Origin: Sphingomonadales bacterium
GTDB taxonomy: Bacteria; Pseudomonadota; Alphaproteobacteria; Sphingomonadales; Sphingomonadaceae
Length of the DNA stretch: 7,254 nucleotides
Assembly: GCA_017302775.1 (NCBI GenBank)
Contig: JAFLDC010000035.1
Span: 1 to 7,254 of the forward strand
Reading direction: 5' to 3'
Below the pieces are notes generated by a model. It did no database searches and was not told the origin of the DNA. It was given only the letters and a program-made list of their open reading frames with translations. Within the stretch, counting starts at the first letter, position 1, and every line of letters begins with the position of its first letter. Shown here in pieces: positions 1 to 6,314 of the stretch. The translations under genes and the position numbers were made by a program.

Positions 1-599
1 AACGGGGTCACCATGGTGAGTCCCCACTTGTCGAGCAACTCGTCCTTCTGCCAAAGTGCTGCATTTACTTTGATCTCTGCAATGCCGAGCAACTCAAGCA
101 GTCTGCGACCCTCCTGAAGATCCGGTCCTACCAGTGTTGTTTGATCCATCTGAGAACTCAATGTTGTCTGCCGGTGATCGCTTTCAATGAAGGGCCGAGT
201 ACCAGCCAAATCGTCCGCGCGGTTCTTTCCGGGGCGCTCGACTATATCGAATGGCCTTGCGATACTGCAAAGATCATGACGGCGATCGAGCTGGCCGAAG
301 CAGCGGCAGCCAGTATCGGCAGCCTGCGTCTGCGGGAAGCCAGGGCGCGCAGTCGGGTCCAACGCCTTACCCGCCGCGAGCGCGAAGTGCTTGAGGGTGT
401 AGCCGACGGCCTATCGAACCGATTGATTGGCGAACGGCTGCACATCAGTCCCAGGACAGTCGAAATCCACCGCGCCAACATGCTGAATAAGATGGGGGCG
501 TCACACACCTCTGAAGCAATCCGCATCGCGATCGAGGCCTCGCTGGTTGGCCGACCGCGTAGTTTTGCTGATTGGTCAGGTGGCGGCACCTTAACCTGA
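1..599 (+). CDS. FixJ/NarL-like LuxR-type response regulator, 5' end cut by window edge
   Basis: A DNA-binding transcriptional regulator of the two-component response-regulator type. The frame is open from the left edge (first full codon at 3) to TGA at 597-599, giving 198 visible residues. No ATG or GTG start lies in frame before the receiver, and the TTG at 141 would cut the receiver in half, so the gene almost certainly starts just outside the window. Residues 122-178 are a clear LuxR helix-turn-helix (LTRREREVL, then SNRLIGERLHISPRTVEIHR). Residues 1-100 resemble a receiver: LPVIAF (strand 4) and the GALDYIEWP segment (strand 5) fit. The usual Lys of the KP motif is Trp84, the place expected for the phosphorylated Asp seems to be His49, and helix 3 seems to be missing. 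Eight Cys occur between residues 19 and 86, including three Cys-Cys pairs. It may therefore act without phosphorylation. Target genes are unknown. The family is secure; the degenerate-receiver reading is an inference from alignment by eye. Confidence 0.88.
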   Translation, partial: RGHHGESPLVEQLVLLPKCCIYFDLCNAEQLKQSATLLKIRSYQCCLIHLRTQCCLPVIAFNEGPSTSQIVRAVLSGALDYIEWPCDTAKIMTAIELAEAAAASIGSLRLREARARSRVQRLTRREREVLEGVADGLSNRLIGERLHISPRTVEIHRANMLNKMGASHTSEAIRIAIEASLVGRPRSFADWSGGGTLT

Positions 600-603
600 C
601 CCG

Positions 604-664
604 ATTAGAGGAAGGAACGCGCCAGGCGGCCGTCGTCTCCTGAAATGGCGCGCGTTCCTCTAAT
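604..664. repeat. Long imperfect inverted repeat between regulator stop and terminator
   Basis: The outer arms ATTAGAGGAA (604-613) and TTCCTCTAAT (655-664) pair perfectly over 10 bp. The inner arms CGCGCCA (618-624) and TGGCGCG (646-652) pair perfectly over 7 bp. An asymmetric internal loop (GGAA against CG) separates the two helices, and the apical loop is 21 nt. It starts 5 nt after the regulator stop codon and has no T-tract of its own; the canonical terminator follows at 679. It could stabilise the 3' end of the transcript or be a dispersed palindromic element; copies elsewhere cannot be judged here. Confidence 0.7.
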
Positions 665-678
665 GTCCCCAAACTTTA

Positions 679-709
679 CCCCGGCAGGCTATTGCCCGCC
701 GGGGTTTTT
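679..709 (+). terminator. Rho-independent terminator of the LuxR-type regulator
   Basis: The arms CCCCGGCAGGC (679-689) and GCCCGCCGGGG (694-704) pair over 11 positions with one A-C mismatch. They enclose a TATT loop and are followed directly by TTTTT (705-709). This is a textbook intrinsic terminator for + strand transcription coming from the regulator. On the opposite strand the hairpin is not followed by a U-tract, so it is directional. Confidence 0.9.
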
Positions 710-737
710 CAGGAAATGCCGGTCCCTGCCCCCAGCG

Positions 738-766
738 AAAAGGGGTCCGGGCATAGCCCGGACCCC
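738..766 (-). terminator. Rho-independent terminator of the TonB-dependent receptor
   Basis: The perfect 11-bp arms GGGGTCCGGGC (742-752) and GCCCGGACCCC (756-766) enclose a 3-nt loop. AAAA at 738-741 reads as UUUU directly after the hairpin on the - strand. It lies 33 bp beyond the receptor stop codon. The two convergent genes therefore each have their own terminator, arranged back to back. Confidence 0.88.
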
Positions 767-798
767 TCATCAAGCATCCCTCCCAGGATTGCTTTGAC

Positions 799-3783
799 TT
801 AGAACTTGATCCCCGCGGTCAAACCATAACGGCGCGGCTCAAGCGTGAAGACGTTGGTGTAATTACCCGATGACTGGTCGGTCACATAGAGGCCAGTGAT
901 CGAGTCCTTATCCATCATGTTTTGGATCCACAGGCGGGCGAACCACTTCTTGTCCGGACCGTCGAGTTGGACCTGAGCGTTCACTTGCGTGAAGCTGGGC
1001 ACTTCATTGACGAAGCCGTTGAAGATGTTGCCATAGGATTTGCCCGTGTAGACGAAGTCCGCACGTGGCGTCAGGGTCAGATCACCAATCGGGGCTTCGT
1101 ACTGAATCCCGGCCGAGAACTTGTAGTCCGGCGCGCCAGGAAGCTTGTTGCCCTTGATGTTGGTCGGAATACCCGAGGAAAAGACCTCGACCCCGCCAAA
1201 GCTGGTGCCGACAGTGCCAGCCAACGCGGACAGCGCACCGCAGACGCTGAACGCGCCGGTCGATGCGATGCCGCTGCCTGCCGGGAAAGCCGTGGTGGGC
1301 TGCAGCCCGGCACCGGCCTTCAGTCCGGGAATCGCACCCGCGTTGATCAGGGTATTCACCTGGTTGACGAAACCGTTGACACCGGCCGCGCTGCCGCTGG
1401 TCGATGCCACGGCGCAGTTCGCACCATTGGTGATGTCCTTGATGATCACCGCATCGGCGCGACCGGCGCCAAAGTCACGCGGATTGGCCAGGAACTTGTC
1501 CGACGAAACTTCGGTGTGGAGGTAACTGGCGGTGAAGTTCATCGTCAGGCCATCAGCGGGCTTCAGGACCGCTTCTGCTTCAATACCATAGATCTTGGCG
1601 CTCACGTTATCGTTGACCGAGGTCCGGGCAACAATGCGCGAAAGCTGCAGATCCTTGTAATCGTAATAGAAGCCGGTGACGTTGAGCATCACCTTGCCAT
1701 TGGCGAAGGTGTTCTTTGATCCGACTTCAAAGGCATTGACGAACTCCGGGTTGAAGCTGTCAGAAACCGCGAAGACCGGCGATAGTGGCGGGTTGATCCC
1801 GCCCGACTTGTAGCCACGAGAATAAGACGCATAGATCATGTGATCCGGCGAAATCTCATAGTTAAGCACCGCACGGCCGGTCCATTCCGAGAACTTGACG
1901 GTCCGAACCTGGAAGGCATCGCAGCCCGCTACCGAACCGATTGCCCCGGCAACGTTGGAACCGCTGGGCGAGCAGGGTGTCGCCGCATCCGCGTCAAAAC
2001 CGGCGCCATAGGGAGTCGACCAGGCAGTGCCACTGCCATAAGGAACCAGGAAGCTGCCCAGCGTAGTCCGTGCCACCACGGTCTTCTTGTCATTGTTGTA
2101 ACGGATGCCGAGAGTCAGTTTCAGCTGATCGTTGAATTTGAAGTACGCTTCACCGAACAAGCCGTAGGTCGTCATCTTGAGATCATCGGTATTGCTGCGG
2201 TAAGTCGGCGTACCCAGGTAGCTCGGCTGGCGGCCGGTAGACAGCGACGTGAACGAGCCGAAGATCCCGGTGAAGTAGTCGATCCCGAACGAGTTAATGT
2301 AGTAGCTGTTTTCGGTCAGGTGGAACTTTCCGTAGATACCACCCAGCAGAAAGTTGAACATGCCGTCCCAGTCAGATGAAACGATTGCTTCCGCCGTCCA
2401 GCTGGTCTGGTTCTGGTTAGACCGATCAAAGTCCTGCGGGGTCTGCGAACAAATCCGGTGACCACCGAATGCGCCGGTTCCGGTTTCTTCCGGCAGCGAG
2501 GTGCACAGCAGTCCGTTTGGACCGTTGGGCGTCAGCGCATTGTACAGCGGCAGGAAGTACGGCGCAGTACCAGGACCAACGATATTAGACAGAGCTGCGC
2601 CCTGGAGCGCCGTCAAGGCTGGAGCATAAATAGCGCGGTTCTGGACCGACAGGTTGTAGTCCTGCATCGAATCCAGCGCGACATCCTGGAAGTTACCGCC
2701 GACCTTCAGGCTAAGCCCGTTGCCGAGATCCTGATCGATCGATCCCTGGACGATCCATTCACGTGTGTAATAGCTTGGCGTGAAGTCGGTGTTGACGGTG
2801 CGCATGTCAGCCGGATTGGTTGCGCCCGCCCAATTGTAGGAATCCGTGCCGTAGATGCTACCCAGCGCAAATGCCGTTGGCAGCCCCTGGGTGGCAAAGA
2901 ATTCGCGCGACGTCAGCACGCCCACAAAGGTCGTGTTGGCATTGGTCATCTGAAAATCGCGGCGGCCGTTGAGGCAGCCCAATATGCCGGTCGGATCGCG
3001 CTGGCACATCTGCTTCTGGATGCGCATGCGATTGTCTTTTTCGTGGAAGTACTGGACCATCAGGTCAACGGTGGTGCCCGCCGACGGCTCGATCCGGATC
3101 GAGCCACGCGCACCCCACATGTCGCGATCGTCGATCATCGTATTGTCGAAGATGTTCTTGGTGTAGCCGCCGCGGTTCAGATAGAACCCGGCCACGCGCA
3201 CTGCCGCAACCTCTCCCAGCGGCACGTTGACCATGCCCTTGGCCTTGATGCTGTTGTAATTGCCGTATTCCAGCTCAGCATTGGCTGCCATGCCCGTCAG
3301 GTCCGGACGGGCCGTGCGGAAGTTGACCACACCAGAGGTCGCATTGCGGCCAAACAGGGTGCCCTGCGGCCCGCGCAAGACTTCGATCTGGCCCATGTCA
3401 TAGAACTCGCCTTCAAACAGGCGGGTGCCAAACAGCGGCGCATCGTTCATGTGGATCGCGGTTGCGCTGTCGCAGGTCGTTCCCACGCAAAGGTCGCCGA
3501 TCCCGCGGATCGTGAAGCTGGCGCTTGTGAAGTTCGTCTTGGTGAAGGTTACGTTGGGCAGGCTAAGCTGCAGGTCCGACGTGTTCTTGATCTGCTGCTT
3601 TTCCAGCGCTTCGGTGTTGAAAGCACTGACCGCGATCGGCACGTCCTGAAGGCGCTGGTTCGAACGCTGTGCAGTAACGATGATTTCGCTGCTGCTGTCC
3701 TCCTCGGCCGCATCCTGTGCATAGGCCGGAAATGCGATAGCGCCGGCACAGACACCGGCAAGCAGGGTCAATTTACCCCTCAT
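799..3783 (-). CDS. TonB-dependent outer-membrane receptor, 994 residues
   Basis: An outer-membrane active transporter that takes up a ligand using energy passed on by TonB-ExbB-ExbD; the ligand cannot be told from sequence. The start is ATG at 3781-3783, chosen because a signal peptide begins there (MRGKLTLLAG, cleavage likely after AYA at 20-22) and GAGGAG stands 9 nt upstream. The longer frame to a TTG at 3864 would run over the promoter. Visible parts in order: a TonB box-like EIIVTA (33-38); a plug domain at about 43-160 with VPIAVSAF, IRGIG and the conserved IEVLRGPQGTLFGRNATSG; then a beta-barrel ending in the typical EPRRYGLTAGIKF with a terminal Phe, the usual barrel-assembly signal. 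The length is in the upper range for the family. The mature protein has ten Cys in five neighbouring pairs (99/104, 260/270, 427/445, 604/621, 790/848), and a very long Ala/Gly-rich segment at about 765-875 that is probably a surface loop. It is divergent from the TIR operon. Confidence 0.96.
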   Translation of the reverse strand: MRGKLTLLAGVCAGAIAFPAYAQDAAEEDSSSEIIVTAQRSNQRLQDVPIAVSAFNTEALEKQQIKNTSDLQLSLPNVTFTKTNFTSASFTIRGIGDLCVGTTCDSATAIHMNDAPLFGTRLFEGEFYDMGQIEVLRGPQGTLFGRNATSGVVNFRTARPDLTGMAANAELEYGNYNSIKAKGMVNVPLGEVAAVRVAGFYLNRGGYTKNIFDNTMIDDRDMWGARGSIRIEPSAGTTVDLMVQYFHEKDNRMRIQKQMCQRDPTGILGCLNGRRDFQMTNANTTFVGVLTSREFFATQGLPTAFALGSIYGTDSYNWAGATNPADMRTVNTDFTPSYYTREWIVQGSIDQDLGNGLSLKVGGNFQDVALDSMQDYNLSVQNRAIYAPALTALQGAALSNIVGPGTAPYFLPLYNALTPNGPNGLLCTSLPEETGTGAFGGHRICSQTPQDFDRSNQNQTSWTAEAIVSSDWDGMFNFLLGGIYGKFHLTENSYYINSFGIDYFTGIFGSFTSLSTGRQPSYLGTPTYRSNTDDLKMTTYGLFGEAYFKFNDQLKLTLGIRYNNDKKTVVARTTLGSFLVPYGSGTAWSTPYGAGFDADAATPCSPSGSNVAGAIGSVAGCDAFQVRTVKFSEWTGRAVLNYEISPDHMIYASYSRGYKSGGINPPLSPVFAVSDSFNPEFVNAFEVGSKNTFANGKVMLNVTGFYYDYKDLQLSRIVARTSVNDNVSAKIYGIEAEAVLKPADGLTMNFTASYLHTEVSSDKFLANPRDFGAGRADAVIIKDITNGANCAVASTSGSAAGVNGFVNQVNTLINAGAIPGLKAGAGLQPTTAFPAGSGIASTGAFSVCGALSALAGTVGTSFGGVEVFSSGIPTNIKGNKLPGAPDYKFSAGIQYEAPIGDLTLTPRADFVYTGKSYGNIFNGFVNEVPSFTQVNAQVQLDGPDKKWFARLWIQNMMDKDSITGLYVTDQSSGNYTNVFTLEPRRYGLTAGIKF

Positions 3784-3786
3784 TAG

Positions 3787-3798
3787 CCCACTCTCCTC
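3787..3798 (-). promoter_or_regulatory. Ribosome binding site deciding the receptor start
   Basis: On the - strand, GAGGAGAG precedes the ATG at 3783 with a suitable gap. It fixes the start of the receptor at the signal-peptide Met rather than at the upstream TTG. Confidence 0.75.
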
Positions 3799-3814
3799 AT
3801 TAAGCCCGTCCCTT

Positions 3815-3870
3815 AACCGGGCGGTTGCGCATACGAATAGAACACCGTCTGCACCGCTTGACAACCGGTT
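3815..3870. promoter_or_regulatory. Possible operator pair: two AACCG/CGGTT inverted repeats flanking the receptor promoter
   Basis: AACCG-GG-CGGTT (3815-3826) lies just downstream of the predicted receptor transcription start. The perfect palindrome AACCGGTT (3863-3870) abuts its -35 box. A + strand TTGACA (3858-3863) overlaps the same -35, but no good + strand -10 follows at normal spacing. Two related inverted repeats bracketing a promoter are what a dimeric repressor site would look like. The identity of any regulator is unknown. Confidence 0.3.
3836..3864 (-). promoter_or_regulatory. Predicted sigma70-type promoter of the receptor gene
   Basis: Read on the - strand, TTGTCA (3859-3864, 5 of 6 matches to TTGACA) is followed after exactly 17 bp by TCTATT (3836-3841, 4 of 6 matches to TATAAT). 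Transcription would start near 3829 and give a leader of about 45 nt before the ATG. Spacing and position are good, but no experiment supports it. Confidence 0.5.
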
Positions 3871-3954
3871 TTAATCGAAAGGTTAGGAAGCGGCCAAAAC
3901 GTAGCGTTATTGCCACAGTGGCGGTCATCCCGCTGTTGCCAAGGTATCAATTGT

Positions 3955-3976
3955 CCGTCAGTCTGTTAGCTGACGG
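3955..3976 (+). other. Hairpin just upstream of the TIR gene ribosome binding site
   Basis: CCGTCAG (3955-3961) and CTGACGG (3970-3976) form a perfect 7-bp stem with an 8-nt loop. It ends 2 nt before a weak Shine-Dalgarno-like GGGGA (3979-3983) and 13 nt before the ATG at 3990. In the mRNA leader it could modulate translation. Alternatively it is a protein-binding palindrome. Confidence 0.4.
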
Positions 3977-3989
3977 GTGGGGATTGGGC

Positions 3990-5558
3990 ATGGACAAGGA
4001 TTCGGTGCGCGTACCCGATCGACACTACCACGCATTTGTTAGCTACAGCCACGCGGATGCACGCTTTGCCCGCTGGTTGCACCGCAGACTGGAGCGGCAG
4101 CGGCAGGCTGACCACGCGTTGCTCGCGCCGATCTTCATTGACCGCGCTGAACTCGTCGCCGGGCCTGATCTGTCTGCTCAAGTCCGCACTGCGCTAGCCG
4201 GCTCAGCAGCGCTGATCGTCGTGGCCAGTCCTGCAGCACGGGCAAGCCGCTGGGTCGAACTAGAAATCGCCCTGTTCCGCGAGCTGCATCCAGATCGGCC
4301 GATTTATGCAGCCTTGATCGACGGCGAGCCTGACGAGGCCTTCCCACCTGGACTGCTGGTCCGGGATGGCATGGCCGTCGAACCACTCGCCGCCGACTTT
4401 CGCAAGGGGCAGGACGGCCGGCGGCTTGGCGTGCTTAAAATCGCAGCGGGGCTGACCGGACAACCGCTGGATCGACTTGTTCAGCGCGATGCCACCAGCC
4501 GGCAACGCCGCGTGATGGCGATCACGGCGGGTGCACTGCTGCTTAGCGTAATTCTAGCAACGGCCTTGATCGCGGCGATCCAGGCCCGCGCCGAGGCAGA
4601 GCGGCAGCGCGCAGATGCGGAAGGGCTGGTGGAATTCATGCTGACCGACCTGCGCGACAAGCTGAAGGGTGTGGGTCGGCTGGACGTCATGGACGCGGTG
4701 AACCAACGTGTGTTACGCCGCTATGCCGGTGAAGCCAACCTGTCCAACCTGCCGGATGCGGAACAATTGCGCCGGGCAAAGCTGCTTCACGCCATGACGG
4801 AAGACGATCTGTCGTCGCTCAATCGGTTCGATCGCGCCGATGAGGAGGCACGCGCGGCGGCGAAAATCACCGGCACACTGATCTCTCGGTCCCCGACGCA
4901 GGCGGACTTCATGCTGGCGCACGCACGCAGCGAATACTGGCTGGGGCAGGTCAAGTTTCTGGACCGCGGCCATCCCCCGGCAACCCGTGCCGCCAATGCG
5001 CAACCGCATTGGCTGGAATACCGCCGGCTGACGCTGCTCCTAGCCCAACGGCGAAACCCTCAGCCCGAATGGCTGGTCGAGGCCAGCTATGCGGAGGGCA
5101 ACCTTTGCGCTCTGGCACTGGAAGAGCCTCGGCAACGCGCCATGGCCTTGCAATATTGCGAGGCGGCAACACGCCAGCTGGAGGCGGCCAGACGGCTGCG
5201 CCCGCGCGATACGGATATCCTGCTTAACCTGGCAACGGCTTACGCGTGGCAGGCCGACGCCAACGCCAGCAACGGAAATCCCAGGGAAGCGCTGGCATTG
5301 CGGCGCCGTCAAATGGGTCTGGTCGCCGAGCTGGCCAGCCTTAATCCAGATGACATGCGGGTATCCGAAGCACGATTGCTTGCCTCATTCGGGCTGTCCA
5401 AAGTGCTCATCGAGCTTGGCGACATGCCGGCTGCACTGCAACACCTCGACCAGGCCGAAAAGCAGGCGCTCGCGCTGCGCGCACACGATCCCGGGAACAG
5501 TGACTGGGGCAATTGGCTGAAGCAGATTGGCAGTTTGAAGAAGCAGGCGCATCGCTAG
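3990..5558 (+). CDS. Membrane-anchored TIR domain protein with C-terminal TPR-like region
   Basis: A signalling or effector protein of 522 residues. ATG 3990 is preferred over an upstream in-frame TTG at 3825: the TIR fold begins about 13 residues after it, and the extra N-terminal stretch would overlap the promoter region and has no recognisable content. Residues 13-125 are a TIR domain: HAFVSYSHADARFARWLH (strand A and helix A), FIDRAEL (BB-loop region), ALIVVASPAARASRW (strand C and beyond). Glu92, in the SRWVELE motif, occupies the position of the catalytic Glu of NAD+-hydrolysing TIR domains such as SARM1. Residues 175-197 form one hydrophobic membrane segment preceded by basic residues (RQRR), so the TIR is predicted to be cytoplasmic and the C-terminus periplasmic. 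After the membrane comes AEGLVEFMLTDLRDKL and VGRLDVMDAV, a conserved juxtamembrane motif seen before TPR arrays in bacterial kinases and cyclases. Residues 260-500 are helical, TPR-like repeats. It is the first gene of the + strand group. NADase activity is inferred only. Confidence 0.92.
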   Translation: MDKDSVRVPDRHYHAFVSYSHADARFARWLHRRLERQRQADHALLAPIFIDRAELVAGPDLSAQVRTALAGSAALIVVASPAARASRWVELEIALFRELHPDRPIYAALIDGEPDEAFPPGLLVRDGMAVEPLAADFRKGQDGRRLGVLKIAAGLTGQPLDRLVQRDATSRQRRVMAITAGALLLSVILATALIAAIQARAEAERQRADAEGLVEFMLTDLRDKLKGVGRLDVMDAVNQRVLRRYAGEANLSNLPDAEQLRRAKLLHAMTEDDLSSLNRFDRADEEARAAAKITGTLISRSPTQADFMLAHARSEYWLGQVKFLDRGHPPATRAANAQPHWLEYRRLTLLLAQRRNPQPEWLVEASYAEGNLCALALEEPRQRAMALQYCEAATRQLEAARRLRPRDTDILLNLATAYAWQADANASNGNPREALALRRRQMGLVAELASLNPDDMRVSEARLLASFGLSKVLIELGDMPAALQHLDQAEKQALALRAHDPGNSDWGNWLKQIGSLKKQAHR

Positions 5559-5592
5559 CTTGAGCGAGCAATCAAGCGGAAAGGACGATAGG

Positions 5593-6147
5593 ATGATTTC
5601 GACTGAAACCAGCGCATCCAACCGCTGCAACCATCGCGCGGCGTTGCAGTGCCCACAAACCAATCCGAACCTGCCGGACGTCACCATTACCGGGACGGTC
5701 ATTTTTGACCTCATCACGGACGCAGCAGCGGGCACGGTCAGGCTGGGTATTCGTCAGGACCCGCCTGTGACCTGCAATGAAACCCGGTTAGTTGGCGAAA
5801 CACCAGCCGGCGATCAGTACATTCGCGTTCCCAAAGGAAACAATGTCAGGATCATATTTGAGCTGGGCGGGAACTGGCAATGGACCTTTCCGCCCACAGC
5901 GGATGGAATAACTCTCAAATCAGCGAGCCACAGCACCCGTTACTGGCTGACCGATGCCTCATGCCCCCGATCACGGACCGTGGTGATTCAGAGCAGTCAC
6001 GTCTCGCCTCTGGAAAACGTGGAAGCCGATGATGGCCGCTTTGACGAGCGGTTTAACATCGAGGTTTTGATCAATCAGGGTAGAGGCCATGCCTTGGCGG
6101 TAGAATTTGATCCCATAACAAAGAACCCGCCACCGGTAGGTGGATGA
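5593..6147 (+). CDS. Unrecognised 184-residue protein between the TIR and TPR genes
   Basis: I do not recognise this family. The start is ATG 5593, with AAGGA (5581-5585) 7 nt upstream; a TTG at 5560 would add 11 residues but has no such site. It begins 34 nt after the TIR gene stop, so co-transcription is likely. There is no signal peptide and no membrane segment. The sequence has a string of short alternating hydrophobic stretches (DVTITGTVIFDLI, YIRVPKGNNVRIIFEL, RTVVIQSSHV, FNIEVLI, HALAVEFDPI), which points to a mainly beta, sandwich-like fold. Aromatic residues cluster in NWQWTFPP (near 98-105). Four Cys lie in its N-terminal two thirds and near residue 140. Base use is visibly less GC-rich than in its neighbours. 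It could be a partner or target of the TIR protein, but that is inferred from position alone. Confidence 0.85.
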   Translation: MISTETSASNRCNHRAALQCPQTNPNLPDVTITGTVIFDLITDAAAGTVRLGIRQDPPVTCNETRLVGETPAGDQYIRVPKGNNVRIIFELGGNWQWTFPPTADGITLKSASHSTRYWLTDASCPRSRTVVIQSSHVSPLENVEADDGRFDERFNIEVLINQGRGHALAVEFDPITKNPPPVGG

Positions 6148-6166
6148 ACCCGACACAGTGTCTGAT

Positions 6167-6172
6167 GGAGGT
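6167..6172 (+). promoter_or_regulatory. Strong Shine-Dalgarno site with start of a small ORF
   Basis: GGAGGT lies 7 nt before ATG 6180. It is the best ribosome binding site in the + strand group, clearly better than the one in front of the following TPR gene. This is the main reason to take the 39-codon ORF seriously. Confidence 0.65.
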
Positions 6173-6179
6173 AACCATT

Positions 6180-6299
6180 ATGGTCAGGCAATCGCAGTTC
6201 AACAACACATGTCATCCCGAGCGACATTTTCCGGGGGATCAGCTGTTTTCAATGGCTCCTGCGCCTACGCCTGTGCTGTCCCCCGCGCATGACAGCTAG
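6180..6299 (+). CDS. Possible 39-residue small ORF or leader upstream of the TPR gene
   Basis: ATG 6180 to TAG 6297-6299, with an excellent Shine-Dalgarno 7 nt upstream, sitting 32 nt after the stop of the 184-residue protein. The peptide has no membrane helix or signal sequence. Its second half is Pro/Ala-rich (MAPAPTPVLSPAHDS) and it has one Cys. It is in the same frame as the next gene, and only the TAG separates them (TAG-TTG, then ATG 15 nt on). It may be a true small protein, a leader that couples translation to the TPR gene, or the original N-terminus of that gene cut off by an amber codon. Nothing known matches it by eye. Confidence 0.4.
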   Translation: MVRQSQFNNTCHPERHFPGDQLFSMAPAPTPVLSPAHDS

Positions 6300-6314
6300 T
6301 TGCAGGCCATTGTG

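Noticed and set aside
141..599. Regulator starting at TTG 141
   Set aside because: The receiver-like sequence continues in frame to the left edge, so this would be an internal start.
922..1719. Another + strand open frame of 265 codons opposite the receptor
   Set aside because: Same reason: antisense to the barrel-coding part, no domain and no ribosome binding site of note.
2458..3786. Long open frame on the + strand, opposite the receptor gene (442 codons)
   Set aside because: It lies fully antisense to a secure TonB-dependent receptor and its translation shows no recognisable domain. Long antisense frames are common in high-GC genes.
3784..3864. 27-residue N-terminal extension of the receptor from a TTG
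   Set aside because: It would bury the signal peptide, run through the predicted promoter and ignore the good ribosome binding site before ATG 3783.
3825..3989. N-terminal extension of the TIR protein from a TTG
   Set aside because: The extension carries no recognisable motif, would overlap the divergent promoter, and TIR homology starts only after ATG 3990.
5558..5577. Small hairpin GCTTGA/TCAAGC over the TIR gene stop codon
   Set aside because: Only 6 bp with no T-tract, so not a terminator; more likely chance, although it sits near the next ribosome binding site.
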